64,000 bases of DNA from NCBI GenBank assembly GCA_025531455.1, contig JAMYHL010000005.1, forward strand, positions 744,001 to 808,000, read 5' to 3'. Below are positions 32,676-43,695 of the stretch, one piece after another. Position 1 is the first letter of the stretch, and every line of letters starts with the position of its first letter. The position numbers were made by a program, and so were the translations under genes. Below the pieces are notes generated by a model. It ran no database searches. It had not been told where the DNA came from and worked only from the letters and a program-made list of their open reading frames with translations. This DNA is from Apiotrichum sp. Y4204 (taxonomy: Eukaryota; Basidiomycota; Tremellomycetes; Trichosporonales; Trichosporonaceae).

Positions 32676-33598
32676 ATGTCTATCAAGCGCCAGACGGAGC
32701 CATCTTCGGGCTTCATCGACGCGGCGGCCCGGCTGTACAATGCGGCATTCAACGTGCGGACGTTCTACGTCATACGCGCCGTGTTTGGCGATATGCCCGC
32801 GGACGAGGTCGACCCCATCCAGCTCATCAAGTACAAGCAGTATGTGTATCGCGGGATATGCAACCACGAACTGTACGCTGCGCATCTCGAGGGCGATACC
32901 GAGCCCAGCGCGATCATGGTGCTCAAGCGCCCGGTAGATGACGGCCCGGCGCCAGAGTAAGCACGAACCCAGCAGGCAAGCTGCCGAGCCTCGGCAGCTG
33001 ACACTCCTCTGTGATCTGTGCCTATCCCGGCTGATGTGTGACAGCAACAACCTGCCGACCCCGTACGACGCCGAGCTGGACGCCTGCATGCCGCCTGACG
33101 CCGAAGCGCGCGCCAAGCTCGTGAGTGAGCCCGTGTGCCTGTGGCCAAAGTATGTGTTACCGATTGCTGACCCCACAGCTCGACGCCCACACTGGGGCCC
33201 TCAAGAAAGCGGGGTACGGCGACGCCGACAAGCGCAACTACCACGTATCGTACCTCGCCACCGCGCCGGACGCGCAGCGCCGCGGGCTGGGCTCGTCCCT
33301 CGTCCGGCACGCGATCGAGCGCGCCAGGGCCGAGGGCCGCGAGGTGTCGCTCTCGACCCATACCGCTGAAAATGTGAGTTTGTGGAGTGGGAACTGGAGC
33401 TTGGAGGTAGAAGAAGAGTCTGGAACCTTTCCCGATGTGGTTTTAATCCCCCAGGCTGAGTTTTACACGCGTCTCGGATTCAAGATTGCGGGGAGGGACG
33501 AGTGGATGATTGACTCGACGCCGTTCAAGTGGTGGGTGTTGATGACGGACATGGCTGGCGAGCGGGGCCCACAGGCTCAGACTGAGCGGAGTCAGTAA
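32676..33598 (+). CDS. GNAT-family N-acetyltransferase
   Basis: Exons 32676-32956, 33045-33120, 33179-33373 and 33455-33598 join in phase, giving 231 aa; introns are 88, 58 and 81 nt. The core has the beta4-alpha3 acetyl-CoA-binding segment YHVSYLATAPDAQRRGLGSS (Q/R-x-x-G-x-G form), then a helix and VSLSTHTAENAEFYTRLGF, the usual GNAT beta5-alpha4 ending. The start MSIKRQTEP is the first ATG of the frame. Family role: transfer of an acetyl group from acetyl-CoA to an amine; the acceptor cannot be told. Proteins of this arrangement are common, poorly studied soluble fungal acetyltransferases. Confidence 0.82.
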
Positions 33599-34793
33599 AC
33601 GGAACGCACCGCTGAGGGTATATGGCACTCGTATCCTTCTTAGACGTTGTTGCTATTCGAACCGGTGACGGAGCGCTTTGAGAGTCAAGCCCGACGGCCA
33701 AGTTGTTGCACGACGGCGGTGGGGTAACATAAACGCCCGGTCTCCGGTCCTGAGTCCGTGCCCACGGATCGACGGAGCTGTTCTGCGCGTAATCTTCCAG
33801 GTTCCGGGGGCAGAACTCTTCAACGGCATGGGCCTGGACTCGGGGTGTATCTGGGGTTGGAGCGAGTACAGTGGCCAATGGTCCCTTCGCTGCATGTTTT
33901 GGCGTAGAGAGCTGGGGGACCGAGGGTGCGGAAAGAGGTGCTGAAACTGTGGGCAAAACGCGTCGCCAGGGTGTCAGAGGCCGGGAAGGGTGCGAAACAT
34001 CCGGCAAAAGGCACCCGATATTACGTTGTACCTCCGGTCCTTGCGAGGGTTTGCCTAGCGACATGTATGGGGTTTCTCGATCGCATTGAGCGGTGCGCGT
34101 GGTCAGGCGGCACGGCGCGTCGACAAGGAGAGGACAAAGAGTTTGGACAAAGCGATGGGACAAAGAGATGGGACAAGGAGTTGGGACAAGTTGGTTTTAC
34201 TGTGCCACGGATCGCCTAATCATCGCTGTGGGCTGTGACTGCCCAGAGACATGTGGCGGTGTGGGCTGTGCTCTGTGGAATCGGAGTGGCACATTCAAAG
34301 AGTGGACACCGCCATTGGCAGTTTGTGACTCCTTCAGGGCGTCGCATGTTGGACAAGGTATCAGATCACCACGGGGTAGTCGGCGCGTCGACTGGGTGCG
34401 ATTGTAGACGTTGCTAAGAGGTTAAGGCTTTGGGGTGTCATCGTCATCGCGAATGATCATGATGGGGAATGCCCCTCCTCCCTCCCCCCCCCCTCCCCCC
34501 CCTCGGGGACATGTTGAGCGAGGAAAGAACAGTTAGTGATAACAAGCATCCCGTCCGTTCCAAGCCAGTAATGCAAAGCACATATGATGTAATCGAGGCC
34601 CAAGGAAGATACATGAAGTGAGGGGGAACATACAGATGCGTATGACTTCGTGAACATAAAAACTCGTATGGATGAATATGGATGGGAGCGATGGTGGTTA
34701 AATGAATGAATGAACGCAGGACACAGTCCCGCGGGATGAGATTGCGCGTCTAGCGCTGGGCCCCGAAGAGGAGAGGATGGGGCATTATGCCAC
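33599..34793. other. Intergenic region between convergent genes
   Basis: 1.2 kb between the GNAT gene and the CAP-protein gene. It holds a GGGACAAAGAG tandem repeat (34121-34190) and a C-rich tract around 34472-34502. No gene is supported. Confidence 0.5.
34121..34190 (+). repeat. GGGACAAAGAG(A)T short tandem repeat
   Basis: Five to six imperfect units of 12-13 bp around a GGACAA core. A minisatellite-like block in intergenic DNA. Confidence 0.65.
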
Positions 34794-35789
34794 TTAGACG
34801 GCCTTTTCGCCAAGACGGCCGACGTTCTTGGGGTAGTCGGCGTTGGGGCCAAAGTTGGGGTTGCCGTTGTACTTGCAGCTGACGTAGATTTTCGTGTCCT
34901 TCTCGTCGCTCATACCGTCCTTGTCCTGACAGCCGAACTTCCAGCCACAGCCGATCTCAGTGACATTCTTCCAGACCAGGGTGGTAAAGTGACCGGTCTC
35001 GAGGGAGAAGCCGGGCGCGCGGTCCTTGTAGATGTTCCACTCCTCAGCCCAGGCGCAGGCAGCATCGTCGGCAGGGAACTTGACGGGGTTATCTTCATCG
35101 CTGGTCGAACCCCACCTCCAGTAAAGGTTGTCGCTGCCCTCGTGCCTGTTGTCGCACTTGCCGGTGTGGGCAGCCGCCTCCTGGGCGAGCTGGGCGTTCC
35201 ACTTGACCGGGTGAGCACCGAAGAAGGCGCGGAAGTAGTTGTGCCTGTCGAGCAATGCCTTGGAAGCCTTGGAGTCACCAGACACGTCCTGGGGGGTCGA
35301 GTCGGCTTCGAGGAGAGTACTCTCAGTAGCATTGAAGCTGATTTCGTTCGGGTCCATGTTGGAAGGGGGGGACGAGGGGGCGGAAGCGAGCGAGCTGGTG
35401 AGGGTGGCAGTGTCCGACGAGACGGCGGGGGCGGCAGGCTCGGTGGTGGGAGCCTGGGGGGCGGCGGTCTCCTGAGCAGTAGCAGTGGCCTGCTCGGCAG
35501 AGGAAGTCTCGGCGGAGGGGATAGCAGTGGCCTGCTCGGCAAGGGAGGTCTCGGCGGAGGGGGCCGAGGGGACCTCAGCGGAGGGGGACTCGGCCGAGGG
35601 CTGAGCAGCAAGGTTCTGCGTAGGGAGGGCCTCGGCAGTGACGGTCACGGTCTGGGCGACGGCGTTGCAGTTCTTGGGGCCGCGGTGGTAGGACCAGCTC
35701 TTGCTCCAGCCACGGTTCTCGTGGGTGGGGGCGGCCGCGACGGAGGTGAGGGCGGCGACGAGGCCGAAAAGGGCGATGTTCTTAACCAT
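34794..35789 (-). CDS. Secreted CAP/SCP (PR-1-like) protein
   Basis: Single exon, 331 aa. Signal peptide MVKNIALFGLVAALTSVAAA. A mucin-like linker (about 45-165) has repeated Ser/Ala/Glu/Pro blocks such as PSAETSSAEQATA. The CAP domain runs from about 175: LLDRHNYFRAFFGAHPVKWN, CAWAEEW, GHFTTLVWKN (CAP signature) and a final YVSCKYNGNPN (CAP2). The pocket residues His, Glu and His are present in these motifs. Fungal Pry proteins bind sterols or fatty acids outside the cell; that activity is possible here, while the linker suggests O-glycosylation and wall association. A TATA box lies about 205 bp upstream, as often for regulated secreted proteins. Confidence 0.92.
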   Translation of the reverse strand: MVKNIALFGLVAALTSVAAAPTHENRGWSKSWSYHRGPKNCNAVAQTVTVTAEALPTQNLAAQPSAESPSAEVPSAPSAETSLAEQATAIPSAETSSAEQATATAQETAAPQAPTTEPAAPAVSSDTATLTSSLASAPSSPPSNMDPNEISFNATESTLLEADSTPQDVSGDSKASKALLDRHNYFRAFFGAHPVKWNAQLAQEAAAHTGKCDNRHEGSDNLYWRWGSTSDEDNPVKFPADDAACAWAEEWNIYKDRAPGFSLETGHFTTLVWKNVTEIGCGWKFGCQDKDGMSDEKDTKIYVSCKYNGNPNFGPNADYPKNVGRLGEKAV

Positions 35790-36001
35790 TGTGGAAGAAA
35801 AATGTTGGTGACAGTTGTCGATGGTGTTGAGGGTGGGGTAGAGTCGGGTCTACGGAGGTCACGTACGGCGAAAAAAAAAACAAGGGAGAGTTATGTGCAG
35901 CGGTCAACGCGTGCTACAAAAGGAGGAGGTAGAAGATGTTACTTCGAAAAGTGTGTTGAAGGATAGAGAAGACGATGTAGATGGGCAGTCTCTTATATAT
36001 C
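35790..36001 (-). promoter_or_regulatory. Promoter of the CAP-protein gene with TATA box
   Basis: TATATAA on the minus strand at 35999-35993, about 205 bp upstream of the start codon, followed by pyrimidine-rich leader sequence on the coding strand. Confidence 0.5.
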
Positions 36002-39000
36002 AATCATGCTCCGCGTCGAGCGAGACGACGGTCAGTGCATCAACAGGCAGAAAGCCAAAGGAAAACCGCTCCTCGGAACAAGTCCATGACAGCGTAACGA
36101 TCTCAATCCTCGTCTCCTGTCTCTGGGTGTTCCACCGCTCGCCGTCCGCTGTCGGGTACGGACTGTCGAAAAGAAATGGACACGGTCTGGGCTTGGGTCC
36201 TTGGGCAGAAGTGGACAGAAATCGCCAAGGCTGCAAGGAACTGGCGAGCTGCGAGCTGCAAAGCTGCCCGCGTCCCCGGGAGGTTGACAAGGGGTTTGAA
36301 ACGCGATTTCTCGTCAACAAACTTTCCCTCGATGCAAACTCTGTTTTGCAACTGCAGCATCCCATCCCCCGCCCCTTCTCCCCCGTTTTTAAAGTTTTGC
36401 CTTTCTCCTCTTTTTTTTTTTTTCTTTCTTTGCTCTGCTCCTACCACCGAGGGTCAAGCGCTTCTCCCCCTCCTTACTCTGCATCATTCCACCCGTCCCA
36501 CCACAACTTTGTGTGCACATGCGGCGCGGCCACTTCGTAGAATTCTAGAGTTTGCTGCCCTTCTTGCAGATCGTGAATCGTGAATACCATCAATAGCCCA
36601 CTGGGACGAGTGGCGGAGGCGCAGAGCTCTGCGAGCCAAAAGCGTATCTGCAGCCACGGCCATGTATCGAGTGTAGAGTACGTATGGTAGCTGGTAGGCG
36701 TTAGTCCGGACCGCAACCGCAAACTACTGCAGAGTCAGAGGATCACAGGACGCGTGCTGTCTGGGGAATCACAACACGTACAGTACAGAGCAGCGCCCCC
36801 GAACCGCCACAGACCCGAGGTGCACACATGAGATCTTGCATGTCGAGGTGCTTCAGATTTGCCACCTCAGAGCTCGCCCGCCGTTGCACGGTATTGCCAT
36901 GCACTGTATGCAGAGTCTCTCTCAGCTAAGGAATTCGCGACCGACACGGCTTCACACAACACGACTGCACAGAAGCCCATAATGTCGTGTGTGGCCTGCA
37001 GGGCCGTAGACCGCTCTCGACTGTGCCGTACTGTTTTCAGAATTGGCCCATCACAGATCTCTTGTCCTCAGAGGAACCGTGTGTCAGTTACTAGGATGGT
37101 GATCAGTCTTGCGGCCTTGCGGGTCCCGGAAACAAACCCACAAGAGCCCCAGACAGGCCAGACTCTAGAAGAATCTCAAACAAGATACCCCGACCTTGCC
37201 GCTCGACCGGGCGGGTTGTCACTGGCGGTTGTGGACGGTGTGCACGGGCAAACGAGGCAAACGGTCAGGAGCTAGGAGTGTTTTCGACGGCCTCGCCAGC
37301 GCGCCAGCGAGTTTTCCCTTGATTTCTGGCCTTTCTGGGCGCGGTGAAACACAAACGCCCTCAAACTTTAATACGGCATTGTACGGCATGGCCCTTACTG
37401 TGCCCCTGGCCGGTGCTCACCACATCATCTGCCACTGGGAATGGCCGTTCCATAGAGTCATTCGGCAAACCTCTGATCCCCAGAGTCACCTCGGTGCGAA
37501 TGACGCTCCGCAAGGACTTTTTCTCTCTTCTCTCGTTGCTTCTCCAGGGGAACCGCGGGCCGTCCGGATGCGTTTCGGCCTGCGTCCTGCTAGTCTGCAG
37601 GCGATGTGTCCATTGGGCGGGAATAGGATCCGGCGGCACCCCATATGGCATGATGAGGTCTGGACCACTCCACTCGATTGCCAGACTTGAATCAACTCTA
37701 TCTTCCTGACACCACGACGGCGCAATATGATGCGTAACAGCCATGACGCAACGTCCTTACACCTGCGCTGAGCGCTGAGCGCTAAGTAGATGTGGTTGAG
37801 CAAGCAACGGCCGAAACGTGCCAATCGGGAACAGACAGTATTGGATCGTGCCCGACAGCCGCTCATCCGAAAGCGTTGATAAGGAACGGGCCGGGGGGGC
37901 GCTCCAAGATCCCACTCGGATCACTACCAGCTGTCTCGACCCGGAATCGTGACTGCCAAGCAGGGGCAGCGCAGTGAGCTTGCCGACTTGGTTTTAGGAG
38001 CCCACATGAAAAATTCATAGAATCCTTCAGAGTGGAAGGAAAACTACTTGACGGACAAACAAGCTCACTCCGAACGCTACCTCCATCTCCACTTGACCCA
38101 CACTCAATAGGGCCCTTCTCGAGGCCTTCTCGTGAATACCAGCGCCAGCGCCCCAGTTATGCCAACTCTATCTCGGCCAGCCCTGCACATGCCCTGCCGC
38201 CCTGGCGAGTCAGTCGCACCCCGCCCCATCTCCTCGTTTCATGCTGCGGCCCATGTGGAGCGCGCCGCGGCGCGCACTGAAGGATTGTGGATTCCAGTCG
38301 GCGTGCCGACAGACTTGGCCAATAGCGTTTGCAAGCGGCATTCCTGTTGGCCCGGGCATGATTCAATTCACAGTCTGGACAAGAGAGGCAACAGAGGCTG
38401 GAGGTGATGGAAACGGCGCCCACTATGTGATCGGTGGGTTCGGAAATAGAGCCTCGAGGCCGCCAAGCTCCGAGACCGCCGATCCGGGCCGTCGGCGAGA
38501 AGACTGGGGTCCCGGGATCAAGGTATTGGCTCGAGGCCCAGAATGATGGATACGGCAGACGTTGCGCCACTCTCATCACCTCACAAACCACCAGCTCCAC
38601 ACTTGACAGCTCGAAGAGTGAGAGGGTTCAAGGCCGTGGAGCTTGGAGCACATGATCACGATCGTCATGGCACTCCAGACTCTGCTGCTTATCTCCACCA
38701 GTGAGGCAGCTCGAGAAGTGGAAACTGCCCCTTGGAGTAGCTGGACATCGAGCAGAGTGGAGTTTCAGTGGTGGTCACCCCAATCGGCGATTTTCAAGGT
38801 TTATGCTCGAGTGTGGCGGCGATAGACATGGTCGGTGCTTCCCTCGGATCGGGCTTGGATCAGTCCGAGAGGCTGCTGGAGGTCGCCTTCGTGTCGGCCA
38901 ACGCGGGGCGGTAGTCTCACTGCTGCAAACTCCGGAGGGGACGAGGACAGTCCCGAAGACGGACATCACCATGCCTTGGCTGTTTCTATTCTGGACGTCT

Positions 39001-40294
39001 CCACATCTTCCAGAGCGAACACTAATCTTCAATGCGCCTACGGCGCTGGGGCTGGGCGCTGCAAGCGGCAGTACGACCCCACTCACTCGACAGGACGATG
39101 CACTTGAATATATCTCTCATGTGTGCCGTGCCGTGGCGCAACCGTACTCGCACCAGAATCGGAGTTCAGTCTCGGGACCAGCTGACACCATACCGAGCCC
39201 CCTGGGTACCTCTGTGGCGGCGGGGCTCCTGCGCCACAGGTGCCTCCAGCGTCTGCTTCGGACAGAGTCGTCGCCGATCCGGCACTCCTGAAAGGCAAAC
39301 TCTCTCGGCGCCACCATCGCGCTCACTGTGAAGACCACTTCTCGTAACCGTGGCGCGCGCGACAGATTCACTCATGCCGTAACGTGGCATCGAGCGGAGG
39401 CGCATAGGTTCGATCGGGGTGCATGAGTGGCCTGTGACGTGTCAAGAGTGGATGAAGAAGGTCGATGGTGGGTGATGTGTCTGAGTTGAGACGGGCGTCT
39501 TGCGAGGAGAGTCGTGGCGGCCTTCCGGACAGTGTGTGATGCAATGAGCCGTAGGACAGTAGCTGCGAGCTACACTGTTCGTCCTGCGATCCGGCGAGTA
39601 TGACTTTGGCTTACCAACGCTGACTTCGCTTTCGGGGTCTCTGGCAGTTCGGGGTGATATTCTTGTCATCTCCCTTGTCTCCTTGTCACCAATGTCCCAT
39701 CAACGCGCTGACTGAGCATGAGCATAGCAGAGCGCATCCAGTACGCAAAAGTGGCGAGGACGTACGCTCAAATACTATGGACAACACGCTCGCTCTTGCT
39801 GTTTGCTGCAAGCTTACTCGCCTGGTCATGCTGGTCAGTGCATACAGAGCTCTACAGGGAGGACTGTGTAAGAGATCCTCCAGCTGGGAACTGGGTGGAT
39901 GCCTCGGACGCGACAAAGATCCACATCTCGGCGTGGCGATGAGCAGTGCGGTCATCGGCCGCGAGTGGGGGCTACGCGCGCTGCCCGTCGCCCCCGAGTG
40001 TGGACGCGGTCATCGGCCATCATGCTACATGCTGAAACCCCACTTTTGACATCGTCTCAGTCGGCGCCATGCATCATGTGATGGCACTAGTCGCGGGTAC
40101 GACCGAGCTGCCGAGCTGGCGGGCCGGGGATCGCCGGTGGGATTGCTGCGCGCACTGCTGTTGATGTTGTGGGTGTCGTGGCTGCCACCAGTACATGCTA
40201 CCTGCACACAGCAGACCACGCACTCGCACTGGTGGCTTGCTCGTGGATACTTAAGAACGGAGGACGATGCCCACTCCAATCCAGATCACCCACC
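36002..40294. other. Gene-poor block 3
   Basis: 4.3 kb, the longest stretch without a supportable gene. Open frames reach about 200 codons (for example 38701-39291) but lack family motifs, signal peptides or coherent composition. A T-rich run lies near 36410-36430. No transposon termini or tRNAs were seen. The last few hundred bases are the promoter of the dehydrogenase gene. Confidence 0.45.
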
Positions 40295-41228
40295 ATGACG
40301 CTCACTGGCTCCCCCACAAACGCGTACTTTGCGCCGCTGACCGGCGTCGCGCTCATCACCGGCGCGGCCTCGGGGGTGAGTGGAAAACTCGTGCCGGCCG
40401 TGTTAACTGTAGATTGGCGCCGCGACCGCTCTGTCCTTTTCGCGGGCCGGCGTGCGCCGCCTCGCGCTTGCGGACATCCAGGCCGAGGGACTGAAAAAAG
40501 TCGCCGCCTCCCTCGGCGAAGGACACGAGGTGCTCACCCTCGTCGTGGATACTGCTGAAGAGGCGCAAGTCGACAAAATGGTAGCCGATACGGTTGAGCG
40601 GTTCGGGCGCGTCGACTATGCGGTCAACTGTGCTGGCATCGCGGGGTCTCCGGGGGCGTTTAGCGAGTCGGACACGGAAAACTACGACCGCGTGATTGCC
40701 ATCAACCAGCGGGGCGTGTTCTTGTCCATGAAGGCTCAGCTGCGGGCCATGGCCAAACAGGAGCTCTCGGGAAGGTAGGATACAGCTAGGGGCGGGTGCT
40801 CACGGCAGCACGCCGATAAAGCAGCAGCGAGGCGCGATCATCAACATTGCGTCCATGGCTGGTGTCAAGTGCCTTCCGGCCTTTGCAGCGTACACGGCCT
40901 CCAAGCACGCCGTGATTGGGTTTGCGCGCTGCGCAGCGGCAGAGTACGCGTCGCAGCGTATCCGGGTCAACAATGTCGCGCCAGGCTGGATCGAGACGCC
41001 GGTAAGTGCCAGAGTACTTTTTGCTTTTGTTCTCTCTGATGGCAGATGACGGCAACGATCCCCAGTACACTCGGGACGCGCTCGCTCGACGACATGCCCA
41101 ACGTCCCGCTCAAGCGGGCTGGCCAGCCGCAGGAGATTGCCGACGTGATCGTCTTCCTGGCCAGCGAGAACGCCAGCTATGTCACGGGTGTGACTTGGCA
41201 GATTGACGGCGGGATTGGATGCACCTAG
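40295..41228 (+). CDS. Short-chain dehydrogenase/reductase
   Basis: Exons 40295-40375, 40413-40774, 40809-41001 and 41046-41228 join in phase, giving 272 aa; introns are 37, 34 and 44 nt. Classical SDR landmarks: TGAASGIG (22-29, cofactor loop), LADIQ with Asp after beta2 (suggesting NAD(H) preference), NCAG (about 98), INIAS with catalytic Ser (about 160), YTASK with catalytic Tyr/Lys (about 175), and PGWIETP. The C-terminus [12 protein letters not shown] is the usual GG ending. Reaction: NAD(P)-dependent oxidoreduction of an alcohol or ketone; substrate unknown. Length is typical of classical SDRs. Confidence 0.92.
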
Positions 41229-41607
41229 AGAGACGAGGGGATTGTGGGATTCAGAAGACTTGATAATGGGCATGGATGATATGTAACTGAAAGAGTGGGA
41301 TACTTTAAAGAAGACACGTTTCAGCTGATAGTCATGCGCGCATGCGGGGCTGCTCGCTGCTGCGACGCTTGAGCTCGCGATCAGACTTGGTGTTGCCACC
41401 ATCATCAAACATGACGTCAGAGCGAGGTGTTGCAAAAGGGGAGGTCCAGATAATGGTAACCAGCTCCATCACCCCCAGGATACAGCCAACGTTGTCCAGC
41501 TCGAATCCATCCATCCCTGGTCATCTGTCGGCCGCTCCGCTGTTGCCACCAACAAAAACAAAACAACCCACCGAAGGGCTCCACTCTCCATTCCACCCCC
41601 ACCCAGA
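41229..41607. other. Intergenic region upstream of the ESCRT-III gene
   Basis: 379 bp between tandem genes on the plus strand: 3' end of the dehydrogenase and promoter of the Chm7-like gene. No specific element was recognised. Confidence 0.4.
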
Positions 41608-43443
41608 ATGACAGACACTCCCCCCTTCCTGCGCGACACCTCGCTCGCGATCCCGTCCCCGGAGCGCATCACCGCCCTGTGGGCATTCACGCGTGCGCAG
41701 CGCGACGCCAATCCGGCGGGGTACGAGAGTAATGTGCGGTGGTGGGGCGGCGCGCTCGGGGCGCTGCTCGCTGCCGGCGGGGCAGGCGGGGCGGGCGAAA
41801 AGGATACGCTTGTGCTCAAGGTTGATGATGCGCTGCTTGGGCGGCTGGCGAGGGGGAATGGTGTGCGGCCGCGGGGTATTGGAGGGACGATTGTGAGTCT
41901 TCATAAGAATCAGCTGTCCCGGTGTTCTGAAGCTGATGACAGGATGCGCTCGCCACGCCGACAGGGCCGTTTGTCCCCCTTCCTCGGTTTATGGACTCGC
42001 TGACGCCGATTGAGGCGGCGCCGGGGATTGCATCGCGCCTTGTCGGAGCTGGGTGGGGCATCATTGCGCGCCTGTCGCCATTTGGTGGCGAGGCGACCGA
42101 GGACGCACTCTGGAAGCGGGCGAAGGGGAAGGAGTTTGTGTATCTCCCAAATGTCAAGGTAAGTGCGCACCGGGGGAGTGAGGCTCCAACGGGTGCAAGG
42201 AGAGAGTACCCGCTACCCGACCAACCCCATTCCTCCGCAAACTTTGTTTCGTTGCGCTGACGCCAGACTGCTGCGACGGCGTTCGAGGAGCGCACAACAG
42301 AGAGCCCGCCGATAACCTACACTGATGCGCTGTACACGCGCGCGTCCTTCCTCAAAGACTTTGCTAGCCTCACGGACGCACCTCTCACGAAACATGATGT
42401 GGACGTGCTACTGACGTGGCTAGCACGTGATGTCGGCTCTGTGGTCGTTGATGGCGATGTGAGTAGACCCATCCCATATCACCCTAACCCCAGGTGATCA
42501 AGCTCCTCACCGCGGGCCAGGTGCCCGCCGAGCACCCAATAAGCGAAGCGGACCGTGGCGCGCTGAGTGTGCTGCGCACACTCGCCAGCGTCGACGCGCA
42601 GATCGCCGCCGTGGAGAAGGAGGCGGCCGAATGCCAGGTGAAGGCCAAGGCCAAGCTTACGGCCGGACAGCGCGCCAGTGCAGCAAGCTATCTGCGGAGC
42701 AAGAAGCAGCTCGACGAGGTCCTTGCGAAGCGTCTCGCCGCGGGAGAGCAGCTGCGTGCCGTCGTGCGTGCACTGGACCAGGCCAAGGGCGATGCAGAGG
42801 TATGTGCTCGACGGTCGTGGATGAGCACTGACAGCAGGTCATGTCCGCCTACGAGGCGTCCACCGCCGCTTTGGCGTCTGCACTCGCCGACCCGCGCCTC
42901 TCGGCCGACCGTATCGCGAGCACGACGGACGCGCTGGCCGAAGCGCTCGCGGACCAGAAGGAGGTCGACGATGCGATCCAGATGGGCGGCGCGCTCTCTG
43001 CCCCCGATTTCGACGAGGACGAGCTGGCCAAGGAGCTCGAGGCGCTCGCGCTCGAGGAGAAGGAGGAGAAGGAGAAGCGCGAGAAGGAAGAGCGTACCGC
43101 AGCCGCGAAGCGGGCAGAGGAAGCGAGGGCTGCGGAGGAGAAGCGCGCGGCCGAGGACAAGCTGGCGGAGGAGAAGCGTCGCGCGGAGGGCAAGCTCGCG
43201 GAGGCGATGCTGAACAAGCCGCAGGAGAGCGACGACGCAATGCAGGCGTCTGCCGAGGCCCGCCTTGCGCGCCTCGCTGCCCCCGGCGCCCCTGGGGCTG
43301 CTGTCGAGGCTTCGCCGTCGTCCACCCAGCCTGCTGCGTGGGAGGAGGTGCATGCCGCGGCGCAGGAGCGTGCGCGGGAGGAGAAGGCGCGCGCCGACGC
43401 CGAGCAGCTGCGGAAGGATGAGGCGCGGGTCCTGGCCGAGTAG
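41608..43443 (+). CDS. Chm7/CHMP7-like ESCRT-III protein (Snf7 domain)
   Basis: Exons 41608-41892, 41943-42158, 42267-42458, 42494-42799 and 42838-43443 join in phase, giving 534 aa. The last acceptor could be three bases earlier, adding one Gln. The N-terminal half has winged-helix-like blocks (RITALWAFTRAQRDANP, ATEDALWKRAKGKEFVYLP, VDVLLTWLARDVGSVVVDGD) as in CHMP7. From about 268 comes a Snf7-type coiled coil (LASVDAQIAAVEKEAAE, AASYLRSKKQLDEVLAKR, DALAEALADQKEVDDAI), then a long charged Glu/Lys/Ala helix. Known role: nuclear-envelope surveillance and sealing, binding inner nuclear membrane LEM proteins and recruiting further ESCRT-III. Confidence 0.85.
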
Positions 43444-43695
43444 AGGATATGCTACAGTTCATATAGGTAGAGCGAGTCTGAGAGGATATATTGTCGTTTT
43501 ATTAGTATGCATCATCATGTTGGAGTCTGCCTCTGTCAGGCCACAGATGCTTCGTCCGTACCCAATGCATTGCTACAAATATGACAACAACTTGCTCTGT
43601 GGTCCCTCCATCTCATGCTATCTCCTGCTCTTCTGATCTCCCTTCGCCCGCTCATATGCTATATCCCCATGTGTGGGTCTAACCCCAGCTCTCGC

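Noticed and set aside
33640..33720. Minus-strand GGTTCGAAT resembling a tRNA T-loop, flanked by direct GTTGTTGC copies
   Set aside because: The flanks are direct rather than inverted repeats and no cloverleaf could be drawn.
35900..36540. 215-codon plus-strand frame upstream of the CAP gene
   Set aside because: It overlaps the CAP-gene promoter and TATA box and contains a long T-run translated as a Phe-rich stretch.
38701..39291. 196-codon plus-strand open frame
   Set aside because: Composition and order of residues show no domain, signal or conservation pattern; other frames here are open too, as expected in GC-rich DNA.
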